51,115 nucleotides of DNA, from the NCBI GenBank assembly GCA_019244165.1, contig JAFATA010000011.1, positions 1 through 51,115 of the forward strand, written 5' to 3'. This document shows positions 18,984 to 28,479 of the stretch, one piece after another. The notes beneath the pieces are model-generated. The model saw only the letters and a program-made list of their open reading frames with translations. It searched no databases and had not been told where the DNA came from. Origin of the DNA: Pseudonocardiales bacterium. GTDB taxonomy: Bacteria; Actinomycetota; Actinomycetes; Mycobacteriales; Pseudonocardiaceae. Numbering within the stretch: position 1 is the stretch's first letter; each line of letters starts with the position of its first letter. A program made the position numbers and the translations under genes.

Positions 18984-20774
18984 CTAGCTCACCGTCCATT
19001 CGTTGGCGTTCCAGGTGACGCCATCCCCGGCGCGCCGGTACACGCTGTCGATGGTGCTGGTGTAGGCCCAGATGAGGGGGACCTGGAAAAGCGGGAGTGA
19101 CACCAGATCATCGGCCAGGAGCCGATCGGCTTTCACCAAGGCATCCGTCTGCGCGGACTCGGAGTACTCCGTCTCCGCGACACCCAGCGCAGCATCGAGG
19201 GCAGGATTGCTGTAATGCTGGTCGTTGAGCGCGCCCTTGGTGGCATAGCGGTCAGCCAGGGACCACACTCGGGAGGTACGCGAGCTTGCCCTCAGGGCGA
19301 CGTCGAACCGGCCACGCACCACCGCATTATCCAGACCACCCGGAACGGCCCCGTCAGCGATCTGCATCCCGGCCTGCCGGCATTGCTTCCTGATCAGCTC
19401 TACTTCCCGGGAGTGGGCCGGCGAACCATCGTGGCTGATGGCGAAGGACAATCGCGTCCCACCACGGGAGTACACGCCGTCGGGACCCAGCACCCACCCC
19501 GCTCGCTCCAGCGTCACCTGCGCCTTCCGGGCGTCGGCGACCATTTTGTCAGAATAGAGGTCGACGTAGGCCGCCTCGTCGGGAAAAAACGCGAGACTTC
19601 CCAGCGGCTGAGCATCCGGGCGTACGCCGCGGACCAGTTCTTCGACCAGTTTGTTTCGATCGACGCACTGGGCGAAGGCGCTCCGGATGACCGGATCCCG
19701 AAACAGTGGGCTGGCGAGGTTGAAGTCCAGGTGCTCGACGGTGGGGCCGCCCCGCACCTCAAAGATCACGCCCCGACCCGACAGTGCCCGCAGCCGATCG
19801 GCCAGCAGCGGATCAGCGGGCGGTTGCACGACCTGGAACCGCCCGGTCGCCAAGCCCTGCACCGCGGCGGCGCCGTCCGCGACGGACGTGAGCACGATCA
19901 TCGCCGGGCCTCCGGGGTTACCCACCCAGGCCTTGTTGCGGGTCAGCACGGTCTGCGTGCCCGACGTCGAACTGTCGAACTGATAGGGGCCCGAGGCCGG
20001 CATCGTCCTGGCGTCGAAACCGATCCATCTATTGTTCCAGAAGTCACCGGCCTTCTTCAGCTCGGCCGGTGAGGACGTCGCGGTCAACGCGGTAATGTCC
20101 GCGATCCCGGTCTCCCGCTCCAGGATATGCGCGGGCAGGATGGCGTGATGGATATAGTTCCGACGCCAGTCGGCGTAGGATGAGCGGTAGGTCTCAACAA
20201 AGGTATTCTCGTCGCGACACGCAGCGGTAACCCGGTTCAGTCCCACCCGGCCCAACCCTCGGGTGCTCGCCGGCGTGAAGTAGGGCGTGGTGCCGCTACC
20301 CGCGAGCCAGGCCAGGTAGAAATCGTGGCAGTTCCAGGGCTGCCCATCCGACCACCGGACATTTGGTTTGATCTTGTACGTGACGACCTGAGGGTTTTGC
20401 GAGGTCACCTCGGCGGACACCAACACGTCGGAGTTGAGCAAAAACCTCCCGTTTGCCTCGACGATGAACGGGTCTACCAGCACCTGGTCGAGCACCAAGG
20501 CGTTGTCCGGGTTGTTGTTCATCTGCTCCGTCGTGTTGTTGTACGCGGAGAACGGTGCCTCATGCGCGATGCGGACCGCCGGCCCGCCTGGCACCAACGG
20601 GGCGCGATACGACCCGTCTCCCCGGTCACCACGGGCCCGGATATCCACCGGCCCGCCGCCCCCGGAGTGGTCAGTCCCGCTGGCCGCCACACAACCGGTG
20701 ACCAGGACGGCAAGGCAGGCAATCACCACCAGAATCCTGATCAGGAGCCGGCTGCGCCGCGACGTTCCCCTCAC
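18984..20774 (-). CDS. ABC-transporter family-5 substrate-binding lipoprotein
   Basis: The 596-residue protein has a lipoprotein signal (hydrophobic residues 11-26, lipobox VTGC with Cys28). It is an oligopeptide/nickel-type (SBP family 5) binding protein: VTYKIKPNVRWSDGQPWNCH, HILERETGI, and DPVIRSAFAQCVDRNKLVEE are typical. It would be anchored outside the membrane. It lies 16 bp downstream of the lpqW-like gene, forming a pair without any permease or ATPase gene nearby, so it may not serve a classical importer. It converges on the P450 gene. Confidence 0.88.
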   Translation of the reverse strand: MRGTSRRSRLLIRILVVIACLAVLVTGCVAASGTDHSGGGGPVDIRARGDRGDGSYRAPLVPGGPAVRIAHEAPFSAYNNTTEQMNNNPDNALVLDQVLVDPFIVEANGRFLLNSDVLVSAEVTSQNPQVVTYKIKPNVRWSDGQPWNCHDFYLAWLAGSGTTPYFTPASTRGLGRVGLNRVTAACRDENTFVETYRSSYADWRRNYIHHAILPAHILERETGIADITALTATSSPAELKKAGDFWNNRWIGFDARTMPASGPYQFDSSTSGTQTVLTRNKAWVGNPGGPAMIVLTSVADGAAAVQGLATGRFQVVQPPADPLLADRLRALSGRGVIFEVRGGPTVEHLDFNLASPLFRDPVIRSAFAQCVDRNKLVEELVRGVRPDAQPLGSLAFFPDEAAYVDLYSDKMVADARKAQVTLERAGWVLGPDGVYSRGGTRLSFAISHDGSPAHSREVELIRKQCRQAGMQIADGAVPGGLDNAVVRGRFDVALRASSRTSRVWSLADRYATKGALNDQHYSNPALDAALGVAETEYSESAQTDALVKADRLLADDLVSLPLFQVPLIWAYTSTIDSVYRRAGDGVTWNANEWTVS

Positions 20775-20790
20775 CGGAGACCTCCTGGTA

Positions 20791-22575
20791 TCACCGACGG
20801 AGCTGCCAGCGGGCTGCGTCGTCGAGCGGACCTTCCAGCGGCGTACCCGGGATCACGCCCTGCAGCTGACTGGTGGGAATGAGCAGCGAAGCCGGCTGGT
20901 AGAGCGGGATCGTCACGGCCCGCTGCCACAGCGCCGTCTCGATGGTGGGCGGGAGGAGGGCCGCCGGGTCGTCCTGGGTGAGGGCCCGCTCGATCATTGG
21001 CTGCAGGGCCAGGTCACAGAGTTCCGCCGGGTTGGGCGGCGCCGGCGCCAACTTGGCGGGGACCACCAACGGGCAGCCAGACCAGGACGCCAACTGGGTG
21101 GCGGGATGACCGGCCGCAGGCTGCGGCAGCACGACAATGTCGACCCCTGGATCGGCCACCGCGGGAATGCTCATCCCGGCACCCCGTCCCCCCGAGGACA
21201 TCACGTCGGCGCCCGGGCCCAGCATGGTGCCGTAGAGCTCGTCGGAGTCGATTTCCTTCAGCTCAGCATCGATCCCGGCGGTCCGGAGTTGAGCGACCAC
21301 CCGGGCCGCGAGCGTACCGTACGGCTCGCGGTTCGCCGCCGCCGCGACCACCAGGTGCAGGGGCCGACCTGCACGTTCCCACCCCGCTGGAGTACGGGTG
21401 TAGCCGGCCTCGGTGAGCAACGACCGAGCTGTCTGCGGTGCCGGCGCCACCGGGACACCGGTGGCCGGCGCGGTGGCGTGATACCCCGGCGCGGACGGGG
21501 CGAGCACCTCCGAGTCGGCTCGCAGCGCCGCAGAAGGCCCGCTGGCGACGCCGGTGGCGATCAGAGCGGGACGGTCCAGCACCGCCGCCACCGCGGTGCG
21601 CACCCGCTGGTCGCTCAGCAGGTGGCTGGCCGGGCGCAACAGCACGGAGACGAGCACCGGTTGCGGCACAACCGTGGGAGTTACGCCGAGGTCGGCCGCA
21701 CGCAGCAGCGACTCGGTGATGGCGTTGGGACGGCTGAACAGGGCACCCTGCGCACCCCCGGTGCGCAGGGCCTCGATGAGAGCCGCTTCGCTGCTCTGGC
21801 GGAACCGGATCCGGTCCACCTGTGCGGGGGTGTCCCAGTACCGGTCGTTGCGCTCCAGCACGATCTCGCCGCGGGAGCGGTCCAGCGAGGTCATCGTGAA
21901 GGGACCGCCGGACACTGGGAAGCCGTCATCCAGCGCGGTGCGCCACCCGCCCGGCGCGTCCTTGAGCAGGTGCGCGGGGAGCAGGTGGCGGAACAGGGTG
22001 CGCCACCCGGCATAGGGCCGGTCAAAGACCACCTCGACGGTCTTGCCGCCATCAGCGGCTACCACCTGGTCGATCAGCTGGTAGCCGGCCGAGTCCACCA
22101 CCCCCGACTGGGTGCGCATCTGCTGAGCGAGGTAACCGAAGTCCTCCGCGGCGATGGGGGTGGTATCCGACCATTGGGCATTGCGCCGGATCCGGTAGGT
22201 GACGGTGAACGGTTCGGTATTCGTGACCTCGGCGGAGGTCAGCAGCGTGTGGTCGAGCACCCACTGCTCCCTCGGATTCTGGTGGCCGATCAGAGTCTGG
22301 TGGAACGCCGAGGGCAGCAGCAGGCCAGCGACCGCCTCCGAAAGGGGCGTCAGGTCAGCCAGGGTGTGTGGGTTGAAACCACCGATCAGCTGATCCACCC
22401 CGAACACCACCTCCCGCACGGGCGGCGCGGGGGCGGGAGGTGCCAGCACGGAGGGCGAGGACGCAGCGGGGTGGCGGGGTGCGAGCAGCGCAGGCGGCTG
22501 CGGGGTGCACGCGACGAGAGCGGCCCCGGCGATCAGCGCCGTCACCACCCTGCCTGCGCCGCCGGGGGTTCTCAC
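20791..22575 (-). CDS. lpqW: LpqW-like family-5 binding lipoprotein
   Basis: The 594-residue lipoprotein has LVAC as lipobox (Cys23 from the GTG at 22575), a Pro/Ala-rich linker and the SBP family-5 fold: FTVTYRIRRNAQWSDTTPIA, GGPFTMTSLDRSRGEIVLER and SDQRVRTAVAAVLDRPALI. It sits directly after typA, as mycobacterial lpqW sits beside typA. LpqW there steers lipomannan/lipoarabinomannan synthesis rather than import, so a cell-envelope role is likely by analogy. The open frame continues upstream into typA, but the signal peptide fixes the start at the GTG. Confidence 0.85.
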   Translation of the reverse strand: MRTPGGAGRVVTALIAGAALVACTPQPPALLAPRHPAASSPSVLAPPAPAPPVREVVFGVDQLIGGFNPHTLADLTPLSEAVAGLLLPSAFHQTLIGHQNPREQWVLDHTLLTSAEVTNTEPFTVTYRIRRNAQWSDTTPIAAEDFGYLAQQMRTQSGVVDSAGYQLIDQVVAADGGKTVEVVFDRPYAGWRTLFRHLLPAHLLKDAPGGWRTALDDGFPVSGGPFTMTSLDRSRGEIVLERNDRYWDTPAQVDRIRFRQSSEAALIEALRTGGAQGALFSRPNAITESLLRAADLGVTPTVVPQPVLVSVLLRPASHLLSDQRVRTAVAAVLDRPALIATGVASGPSAALRADSEVLAPSAPGYHATAPATGVPVAPAPQTARSLLTEAGYTRTPAGWERAGRPLHLVVAAAANREPYGTLAARVVAQLRTAGIDAELKEIDSDELYGTMLGPGADVMSSGGRGAGMSIPAVADPGVDIVVLPQPAAGHPATQLASWSGCPLVVPAKLAPAPPNPAELCDLALQPMIERALTQDDPAALLPPTIETALWQRAVTIPLYQPASLLIPTSQLQGVIPGTPLEGPLDDAARWQLRR

Positions 22576-22640
22576 AAGGCGACATGCTGCCGCACGGCGA
22601 TCGCCCAAGATGCACTCGGGGTCAGTGCCGCCAGTGACGG

Positions 22641-24542
22641 CTAGGCCCGCGCCGCCCGGGCTCGCTGCCGGCCGCGTTCGGTGGGGTCCAGGATGAGCTT
22701 GCGCACCCGTACCACGTCGGGAGCCACCTCGACGCACTCGTCGGGGGCGCAGAACTCCAGTGCCTCCTCCAGCCCGAGCACCCGCGGTCGAGCCAGCCGC
22801 TCGAGTTCCTCACTGGTGGAGGAGCGCATGTTGGTGAGCTTGCGCTCCCGGCACACGTTGAGGTCCAGGTCCTCAGCGCGGGGGTTCTCGCCGACCACCA
22901 TGCCGGCGTAGACCGCCGCGCCGGGCTCCACGAAGAAGGTGCCCCGATCAGCCAGCTGCGCCAACGCGTAGCCGGTGACCACCCCGGAGCGGTCGGCGAC
23001 CAGCGACCCGCAGCGACGGGTGCGCAGCTCACCAGCCCACGGGCGGTAGCCGTCGAAGACGTGGTGGACGACACCGGTGCCTCGGGTGAGGGTGAGGAAC
23101 TCGGTGCGAAAGCCGATCAGCCCCCGGGAGGGCACCGTGAACTCCAGCCGCACCCAGCCCTCGCCCGAGGTCGCACCCAGCTGGTGCACCCGGCCCTTAC
23201 GGGTGGCCAGCAGCTGGGTCACCGCGCCGACGTGCTCCTCGGGCACGTCCACGGTGAGGTGCTCAAACGGTTCATGCCGCGCACCGTCCACGACGCGGGT
23301 GAGCACCTGAGGTTTGCCGACGGTGAGCTCGAAACCCTCGCGCCGCATGGTCTCCACCAACACGGCCAGCGCCAGCTCACCACGACCCTGCACTTCCCAG
23401 GTGTCCGGCGATGCGGTCGGCGACACCCGGATGCTGACATTGCCGACGAGCTCGGCCTCCAGCCGGTTGCGCACCAGGCGAGCGGTGAGCTTGCGCCCCC
23501 CGCCGCGGCCCGCCAGCGGGCTGGTGTTGATCCCGATCGTCATCGCGATCACCGGCTCGTCCACGGTGATCCGGGGCAGCGGGCGCGGATCGTCGAGGTC
23601 GGCGAGGGTGTCCCCGATGGTGATCTCCGCGATTCCCGCGATGGCGATCAGGTCACCGGCCGTCGCGCTGGCTGCCGGGAGGCGATCGAGCCCCTCGGTG
23701 CGCAGCAGTTCGGTGATCCGGACCGGCCGGATCGACCCGTCCTGGCGACACCACGCCACGGTCTGGCCCTTGTGCAGCCGCCCGGCACGCAGCCGGCACA
23801 GCGCGATCCGGCCCAGGAAACTCGACGCGTCGAGGTTGGTGACGTGCGCCTGCAACGGTGCCTGCGCATCACCCGCGGGCGGTGGCACGTGCCTGAGGAT
23901 GGTCTCGAACAGCGGCGTGAGGTCCGGGGCGTCCGGCAGCTCGCCATCGCGCGGAGGGATCAGGCTGGCGCGTCCGGCCCGGGCGCTAGCGTAAAGCACC
24001 GGCATGTCCAACACCGCCTCGGCGGCCCCGTCCTCGAGGCCTTCCAGGTCCGCGGCGAGATCCAGCAGCAGGTCCTGGGTCGCCTCGACCACCGCCGCGA
24101 TCCGGGCGTCCGACCGGTCCACCTTGTTGACCACGAGCACGACCGGCAGGTGCGCGGCTAACGCCTTGCGAAGCACGAAGCGGGTCTGCGGCAACGGGCC
24201 CTCGCTGGCGTCGACGAGCAGCAGCACCCCGTCCACCATGGACAACCCACGCTCCACCTCGCCCCCGAAATCGGCGTGCCCGGGGGTGTCCACCACGTTG
24301 ATGGTCACCGCGCCCTCGGGGGTGAAGTAGGTGAGCGCGGTGTTCTTGGCCAGGATCGTGATGCCCTTCTCCCGCTCCAGATCACCGGAGTCCAGCACGC
24401 GATCCACCTCGGTGCGCCCGGCGACGGCGCCGGTCTGGCGCAGCATGGCGTCCACCAGGGTGGTCTTGCCATGGTCGACATGCGCCACGATGGCGATGTT
24501 GCGCAGGTCGGTGCGCACGCGAAGGGGGGCGGCGGTGGGCAC
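22641..24542 (-). CDS. typA: Translational GTPase TypA/BipA
   Basis: The 633-residue ribosome-binding GTPase has P-loop [18 protein letters not shown]2/G3 region [20 protein letters not shown] and G4 NKVD, followed by EF-Tu domain 2-like, EF-G domain III/V-like and the TypA-specific C-terminal domain with [12 protein letters not shown]. BipA acts in ribosome assembly and stress growth. The assignment is supported by full-length agreement with the family and by linkage to lpqW. Confidence 0.97.
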   Translation of the reverse strand: MPTAAPLRVRTDLRNIAIVAHVDHGKTTLVDAMLRQTGAVAGRTEVDRVLDSGDLEREKGITILAKNTALTYFTPEGAVTINVVDTPGHADFGGEVERGLSMVDGVLLLVDASEGPLPQTRFVLRKALAAHLPVVLVVNKVDRSDARIAAVVEATQDLLLDLAADLEGLEDGAAEAVLDMPVLYASARAGRASLIPPRDGELPDAPDLTPLFETILRHVPPPAGDAQAPLQAHVTNLDASSFLGRIALCRLRAGRLHKGQTVAWCRQDGSIRPVRITELLRTEGLDRLPAASATAGDLIAIAGIAEITIGDTLADLDDPRPLPRITVDEPVIAMTIGINTSPLAGRGGGRKLTARLVRNRLEAELVGNVSIRVSPTASPDTWEVQGRGELALAVLVETMRREGFELTVGKPQVLTRVVDGARHEPFEHLTVDVPEEHVGAVTQLLATRKGRVHQLGATSGEGWVRLEFTVPSRGLIGFRTEFLTLTRGTGVVHHVFDGYRPWAGELRTRRCGSLVADRSGVVTGYALAQLADRGTFFVEPGAAVYAGMVVGENPRAEDLDLNVCRERKLTNMRSSTSEELERLARPRVLGLEEALEFCAPDECVEVAPDVVRVRKLILDPTERGRQRARAARA

Positions 24543-24641
24543 GCGGGAACTCCTCGAAGGATACGGTGAACCTCCACGTTAACAGCAGCCCGCACGCCCG
24601 CCACCAGCGCGATGGCGGCCACGGTCGGCTATCCTGCGGCG

Positions 24642-26378
24642 ATGGCCCCTGCCAGTGACGCTGCCCGTAACGCCGGGGATGACCTGACCATCAGCGCCGA
24701 GACCGTCATCGACATGCTCGTCGGTGAAGCTCCGCTGGAGGCAGAGGGCATCCGATTCCTGCTTAACGCGCTGACCTGGGCCACCGATGAGGTGCTGGGC
24801 TTTCTTTCCGGCCGGATCGAGTGCCACACCGCCCAGGGCGGGAGTATCGAGCCGCAGCTTGCGGCGCTGCGCTCGCAGGCGCGAAGCCGGGAGGAGAAGG
24901 CTGCCCTCGCGCTGCTGGCCGCCCGCGCTGCCGAAGGCGCCGGGGATGCCGCCACCGCCCGCGACCTGCTGGACGAGGCGCTGACGCTGCGCCCCGGGCT
25001 GGAGCCGGCCTTGCATGACGCCGCCCAGTACGCCGCCACGCGCGGAGACTACGTGACGGCGGACCGGTACCTGCGCCGCGCCCAACTTCCCAGCCCGGTG
25101 CGAGCGGGGCTAAGCGAGGCCATCGCCGCCACCACGGCAGCCCGCGAGATGGGAAGGAACAACCCGTGCCCGTGCGGGTCCGGCCGGAAGTTCAAGGCCT
25201 GCTGTCAGCGCACCGCGCAGCCGGCCCTGAGCGCGCGAGCCCAGCTCGTCTACGCCCTGGCGGGCACCTACGCCGAGCGCGCCCCGGGCCTGGAGGTAAT
25301 CAGGCCGCTACTCGAACGCACCGAAGACCCTCAGCAGTACGCGATGTTCGTGCTGGATCTCGTGCTGTTCCAGGGCGGGCTGGTGAACCGGTTCCTCGCC
25401 ACCCGAGGGCACTGGCTGCGCCCCGAGGAACGCCAGCTCCTCGAGGACTGGCGAAAAATCCCGGTCACCCTCTACGAGGTGCTCGACGTCGTGTGGGACA
25501 CCGGCATCACGTTGCGCGCCCTGCCCGATGGGGACCCGATCCAGCTGAGTGACAAGCTGTTCTCGCAGTTCACCCACCGGTTGGAGCTGTTCTGCGGCCG
25601 GGTGCTGCACGACGGCACCGATCCTTGGCTGCTCGCGCTGCCGGTGCGGGTGGCCCGTCACCGCCGCCGCGAGCTGATGGGCCTGCTCGCCACGGGTCCC
25701 TCGGTGGAGCAGATCGTGGACTTCTTCGCTCCCGAGCCTCCCGCCCAGCTGCGCAACAGCGATGGTGAGGATCTCTACGACTGCAGCGTCACCTACCAGG
25801 TGCCCGACCCGGAGCAGACCTTCGAGCAGCTCGTCCAACGGCTGAGCCACACCGATGACGATGTGATCGATTGGCAGCGGTGCCTGCCCGACGGGCGGGT
25901 GGTGAGCCTGGGGCAGGTTCACCGGGACGGCGCGGAGTTCACCGTCACCGCGAACTCGCTGGCCCGGCTGGCCGGACTCGAGGCCCACCTGCGCGCCCTC
26001 GCCCCCGACGCCGTCGAACGGGACCGGCGCGCCGAGCGCCTCGGCCCGGAGCCCGAGGGCCACCCAGTCCGAACCGTCATTATGGAAAGCTACGTCCTTG
26101 AGGCAAGCTCCCCTACCGATGCGGCCGAGGCCGCCGAGGACCTGAGCCGCGTCACCGAGACAAGCTGGCTCGACACCCCCGGGGTGATCGGTGATCTGAG
26201 CCCGCGGGAGGCCGCCGCCTCGGCCGACCCTGCCGTGCTCACCGAACTGCGCAGCACGGTCGATGACGTCGAAGCTACCCTGCGGCAAACCCAGCGCGCC
26301 GGGAACCCCACGACGGGCCTGATGAGCCCGCAGCGCCTCCGCGACGCGCTGGGCCTGTCTGACAGGATCGAAGCATGA
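24642..26378 (+). CDS. SEC-C zinc-motif protein
   Basis: The protein is 578 residues from the ATG at 24642. An N-terminal helical part looks TPR-like (EKAALALLAARAAEGAGDAA, then TARDLLDEALTLRPGLEPAL). It is followed by a SEC-C zinc motif, MGRNNPCPCGSGRKFKACC, as found at the C-terminus of SecA and in many orphan proteins. The remaining 380 residues show no domain I recognise. TATCCT lies 7 bases before the ATG at 24642 and could be a -10 of a leaderless mRNA, which is why this start is preferred to the ATG at 24612. The stop overlaps phhB by ATGA. Confidence 0.75.
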   Translation: MAPASDAARNAGDDLTISAETVIDMLVGEAPLEAEGIRFLLNALTWATDEVLGFLSGRIECHTAQGGSIEPQLAALRSQARSREEKAALALLAARAAEGAGDAATARDLLDEALTLRPGLEPALHDAAQYAATRGDYVTADRYLRRAQLPSPVRAGLSEAIAATTAAREMGRNNPCPCGSGRKFKACCQRTAQPALSARAQLVYALAGTYAERAPGLEVIRPLLERTEDPQQYAMFVLDLVLFQGGLVNRFLATRGHWLRPEERQLLEDWRKIPVTLYEVLDVVWDTGITLRALPDGDPIQLSDKLFSQFTHRLELFCGRVLHDGTDPWLLALPVRVARHRRRELMGLLATGPSVEQIVDFFAPEPPAQLRNSDGEDLYDCSVTYQVPDPEQTFEQLVQRLSHTDDDVIDWQRCLPDGRVVSLGQVHRDGAEFTVTANSLARLAGLEAHLRALAPDAVERDRRAERLGPEPEGHPVRTVIMESYVLEASSPTDAAEAAEDLSRVTETSWLDTPGVIGDLSPREAAASADPAVLTELRSTVDDVEATLRQTQRAGNPTTGLMSPQRLRDALGLSDRIEA

Positions 26379-26671
26379 CGACGCTTCTGGACGACGAGCA
26401 GGTGGCGGGTGCCCTGGCGGGGCTCACCGACTGGCAGCGCGATGGTGACGCGATCGTGCGCGCCGCGAAGCTGCCCAGCTTCCCGGCGGCCATCGAGGCG
26501 GTCCGCGCGGTGGCCGAGATCGCCGAAGCCCGCAACCATCACCCCGATATCGACATCCGCTGGCGCACCGTGACCTTCCGCTGCAGCACACATTCCCAGG
26601 GCGGGATCACCAGTCTGGACATCGAGCTCGCCGGGGAGATCGACCGGGTGCTGGCCGACGCGATGAGCTGA
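26375..26671 (+). CDS. phhB: Pterin-4a-carbinolamine dehydratase
   Basis: The 98-residue enzyme dehydrates 4a-hydroxytetrahydropterin in pterin recycling. It has the diagnostic motif EARNHHPDIDIRWRTVTFRC followed by STHSQGGIT, with the active-site His pair. It is translationally coupled to the SEC-C gene. Its last 57 bases (26615-26671) recur at 28480-28536, so its 3' end may have served as a recombination site. Confidence 0.93.
   Translation: MTTLLDDEQVAGALAGLTDWQRDGDAIVRAAKLPSFPAAIEAVRAVAEIAEARNHHPDIDIRWRTVTFRCSTHSQGGITSLDIELAGEIDRVLADAMS
26615..26671 (+). repeat. 57-bp direct repeat, left copy (phhB 3' end)
   Basis: The segment beginning CTGGACATCGAGCTCGCCGG and ending at the phhB TGA is repeated at 28480-28536 with one mismatch (GAC versus GGC). 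The copies are in the same orientation, 1865 bp apart. Confidence 0.95.
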
Positions 26672-26688
26672 GCGATCCTCACTCGTCG

Positions 26689-27285
26689 CTACACCGGTGG
26701 CTGAGGATCATACTGGATATCACGCCGCACCTGCTGTGCTCGTCGCGTGCCGGCAAGCCGAGCGAGGAGGTGCAGCGCCATGTCGATCCCCGCGGATACC
26801 CCGGCCGACGTGATCACGTCGCCGTCATCGACAAAGCGGTCATCGGGCCGAAGCTGCACCGTAGGGTCCAACTCCTGCAGGTGCGCCAACGCTGCCCAGT
26901 GTGTAGTGGCCGGTCGTCCGCGCAACAGACCCGCGGCGGCGTAGACCAAAGATCCAGTACAGACACTGGTCATGAGCGTGCCGTCCTGGCTGCGGCGGCG
27001 TACCCAGTCCAACCGCGCAGCGTCCTCGAGCTGCGGCCGGGTGCCCTGCCCACCGGGGTAGACGAGCACGTCGAGCTTCGGGCGATCGGCTTCTCCGTGC
27101 TCCGCCCGCACCGTCATGCCCTTGGCGCAGCGAACCCACCCGCCCCGCTCGGAGAAGGTGACGACCCGCCAGCCGTCGTCGGGCCAGGTCCGAGTCCAAT
27201 AGGACAACACTTCCCAAGGCCCGACAGCGTCAAGCTCCTCGACGTCGGTGAACAGGAAGATGCCGATATGCCGTGCGGTGCGCAC
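26689..27285 (-). CDS. DJ-1/PfpI-family protein (GATase1-like)
   Basis: The 198-residue protein has the DJ-1/PfpI fold: ELDAVGPWEVLSYW near the N-terminus, VLVYPGGQGTRP, the nucleophile elbow MTSVCTGSLVYAAAGLL with the catalytic-type Cys, and a His in ATTHWAALAHL. Related proteins include isonitrile hydratases and GlxA-type regulators, but no HTH domain is attached here. It starts 5 bases after the RelE-type toxin stop, so it is probably the third gene of that operon. It converges closely on phhB and lies inside the 57-bp direct repeats. Confidence 0.85.
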   Translation of the reverse strand: MRTARHIGIFLFTDVEELDAVGPWEVLSYWTRTWPDDGWRVVTFSERGGWVRCAKGMTVRAEHGEADRPKLDVLVYPGGQGTRPQLEDAARLDWVRRRSQDGTLMTSVCTGSLVYAAAGLLRGRPATTHWAALAHLQELDPTVQLRPDDRFVDDGDVITSAGVSAGIDMALHLLARLAGTRRAQQVRRDIQYDPQPPV

Positions 27286-27290
27286 CGTGC

Positions 27291-27653
27291 CTACCCCTGC
27301 CAGATCTCATCCAGCGCGACAGCAAACTCCCGAGCAGCCTCGTCCGGATGCAGCCGTAGCCGCGAGAGCGCCAGGTGATAGACCTCCTCATCACTGCGCC
27401 GACCGATCACCCACACCACGACTACTGATCCGTCCGGGTCAACCCGGTAGACGATGCGGTAGTCACGATCACCGACCACCAGCTTTCGGAACGTCGTAAG
27501 GTTGCCGCGCAACCTGCTACTGAGCGGTGATCCGCGCTTCTCCGGTTCGCTCTGCAGCTTCTGGAGGCCCTTCAAGACGATGACGCGCGCGGCCCCATCC
27601 AGGTCATGAAGATCCTCCCGCGCGTCCTCGGTCAGCAGAACTTCGGCCATCAT
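27291..27653 (-). CDS. RelE/ParE-type toxin
   Basis: The 120-residue protein begins AEVLLTEDAREDLHDLDGAA and contains RLRGNLTTFRKLVVGDRDYR followed by IVYRVD and VVVVWVIGRRSDEEVYHLAL, the usual RelE/ParE toxin core (basic residues in the central strands). It is a little longer than average. Toxins of this fold cleave ribosome-bound mRNA or poison gyrase; which one applies is not visible. It begins 10 bases after the antitoxin stop. Two ATGs (27653, 27650) are possible starts. Confidence 0.85.
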   Translation of the reverse strand: MMAEVLLTEDAREDLHDLDGAARVIVLKGLQKLQSEPEKRGSPLSSRLRGNLTTFRKLVVGDRDYRIVYRVDPDGSVVVVWVIGRRSDEEVYHLALSRLRLHPDEAAREFAVALDEIWQG

Positions 27654-27662
27654 CCGCTGGCC

Positions 27663-27965
27663 TCAGTCGTCCGCCAGGCTGTCAAGGTCGACGCCAAGCT
27701 CGGCGGCGACCTCGTCCAAGCGGTACCGCCTGCCGCTGTCCGCCACCGTTCGCGCCAGCGCCACGCTTAACAGGCGCAGGTTACCCTCCAACTCCTCCAG
27801 GCGCGCAAGCCGCTCAACGGCGTCAATACCGACCACCGCGGCAACGGCCTTGTTATTCCGAAGCAGGACCTGAGTTCGCCCCCGCACAGCATCCTGAACC
27901 AGCCGCGACACACCTCTGTTGCTGGCCTCGGTCACACTGATCAAGTCTTGGGTTTCGACGTTCAC
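27663..27965 (-). CDS. Phd/YefM-type antitoxin
   Basis: The 100-residue protein has an N-terminal Phd-like domain (SVTEASNRGVSRLVQDAVRG, then RTQVLLRNNKAVAAVVGIDA) and an acidic C-terminal tail ending LGVDLDSLADD, which would wrap the toxin. The GTG at 27965 starts the Phd fold, and the longer upstream frame has no homology. It is the first gene of the operon and is expected to autoregulate it with the toxin. Confidence 0.82.
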   Translation of the reverse strand: MNVETQDLISVTEASNRGVSRLVQDAVRGRTQVLLRNNKAVAAVVGIDAVERLARLEELEGNLRLLSVALARTVADSGRRYRLDEVAAELGVDLDSLADD

Positions 27966-28190
27966 CGCTCGCTCCCTCCCACGCGATACCCAGGATTCTA
28001 CCCAGAAAGTGCGGTGGCACGGCAAGCAGGTGCGCGGCCGCGCCACGCTCCGACCTAGGGACGCACCGGTCGAATGATCAACGGACGGGCGGAAGTACAC
28101 TGCAACGGCACTGTCGTGCTGTCCGGCTATCGACGCAAGAGCTGCGGGGTGGGCCTGCTACGACACCGGTCAGCACGGGCTGGCGCAGCG

Positions 28191-28435
28191 CTACACCCAG
28201 GCAAGCAGCGTGACCTGGAGGCCGCCGCTGCCCACGGCATAGCGGCAATCCACCTGGCCGAGGGCCTGTCCTCGACCCTCAATGTTGATCGTATCCGCGA
28301 TCTCGCTGGGCAGATGAAGCCACACACCAAGCTCTCGACAGTAGGGGAGTTCTTGAAGCGCGCGCAAGGGGTTCGCGACGGTGTAACGGGCGGTTCGTTC
28401 ACGACGACCAGGCTTCGTTGCGGCGGCGCGCCAAA
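28191..28435 (-). pseudogene. Unidentified coding remnant
   Basis: A minus-strand frame open for about 80 codons to a TAG at 28193-28191 reads YTVANPLRALQELPYCRELG, VWLHLPSEIADTINIEGRGQ, ALGQVDCRYAVGSGGLQVTL, LAWV. Its composition and GC-rich third positions look protein-coding, but it is closed upstream by a TAG and has no good start. I do not recognise the family. It is read as the 3' part of a lost gene. Confidence 0.4.
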
Positions 28436-28470
28436 CCTAGGAGAGCGAGCCCGATGTAGATCATCTCGTC
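28398..28470 (-). pseudogene. Tail of an SGNH-hydrolase-like gene
   Basis: The minus strand reads DEMIYIGLALLGLARRRNEAW and stops shortly after. The intact SGNH hydrolase at 32019-33749 ends DEMIDIGLVLLGRRAI. The DNA of the two tails is also close (about 30 bases with four or five differences). The remainder of this copy is missing. It ends 9 bp from the right copy of the phhB repeat. Confidence 0.5.
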
Positions 28471-28479
28471 ATCGCCGGG

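Noticed and set aside
20434..22644. A 736-codon plus-strand open frame opposite the binding-protein genes
   Set aside because: It covers two certain minus-strand lipoprotein genes; the translated sequence is Arg/Gly/His-rich with no motif.
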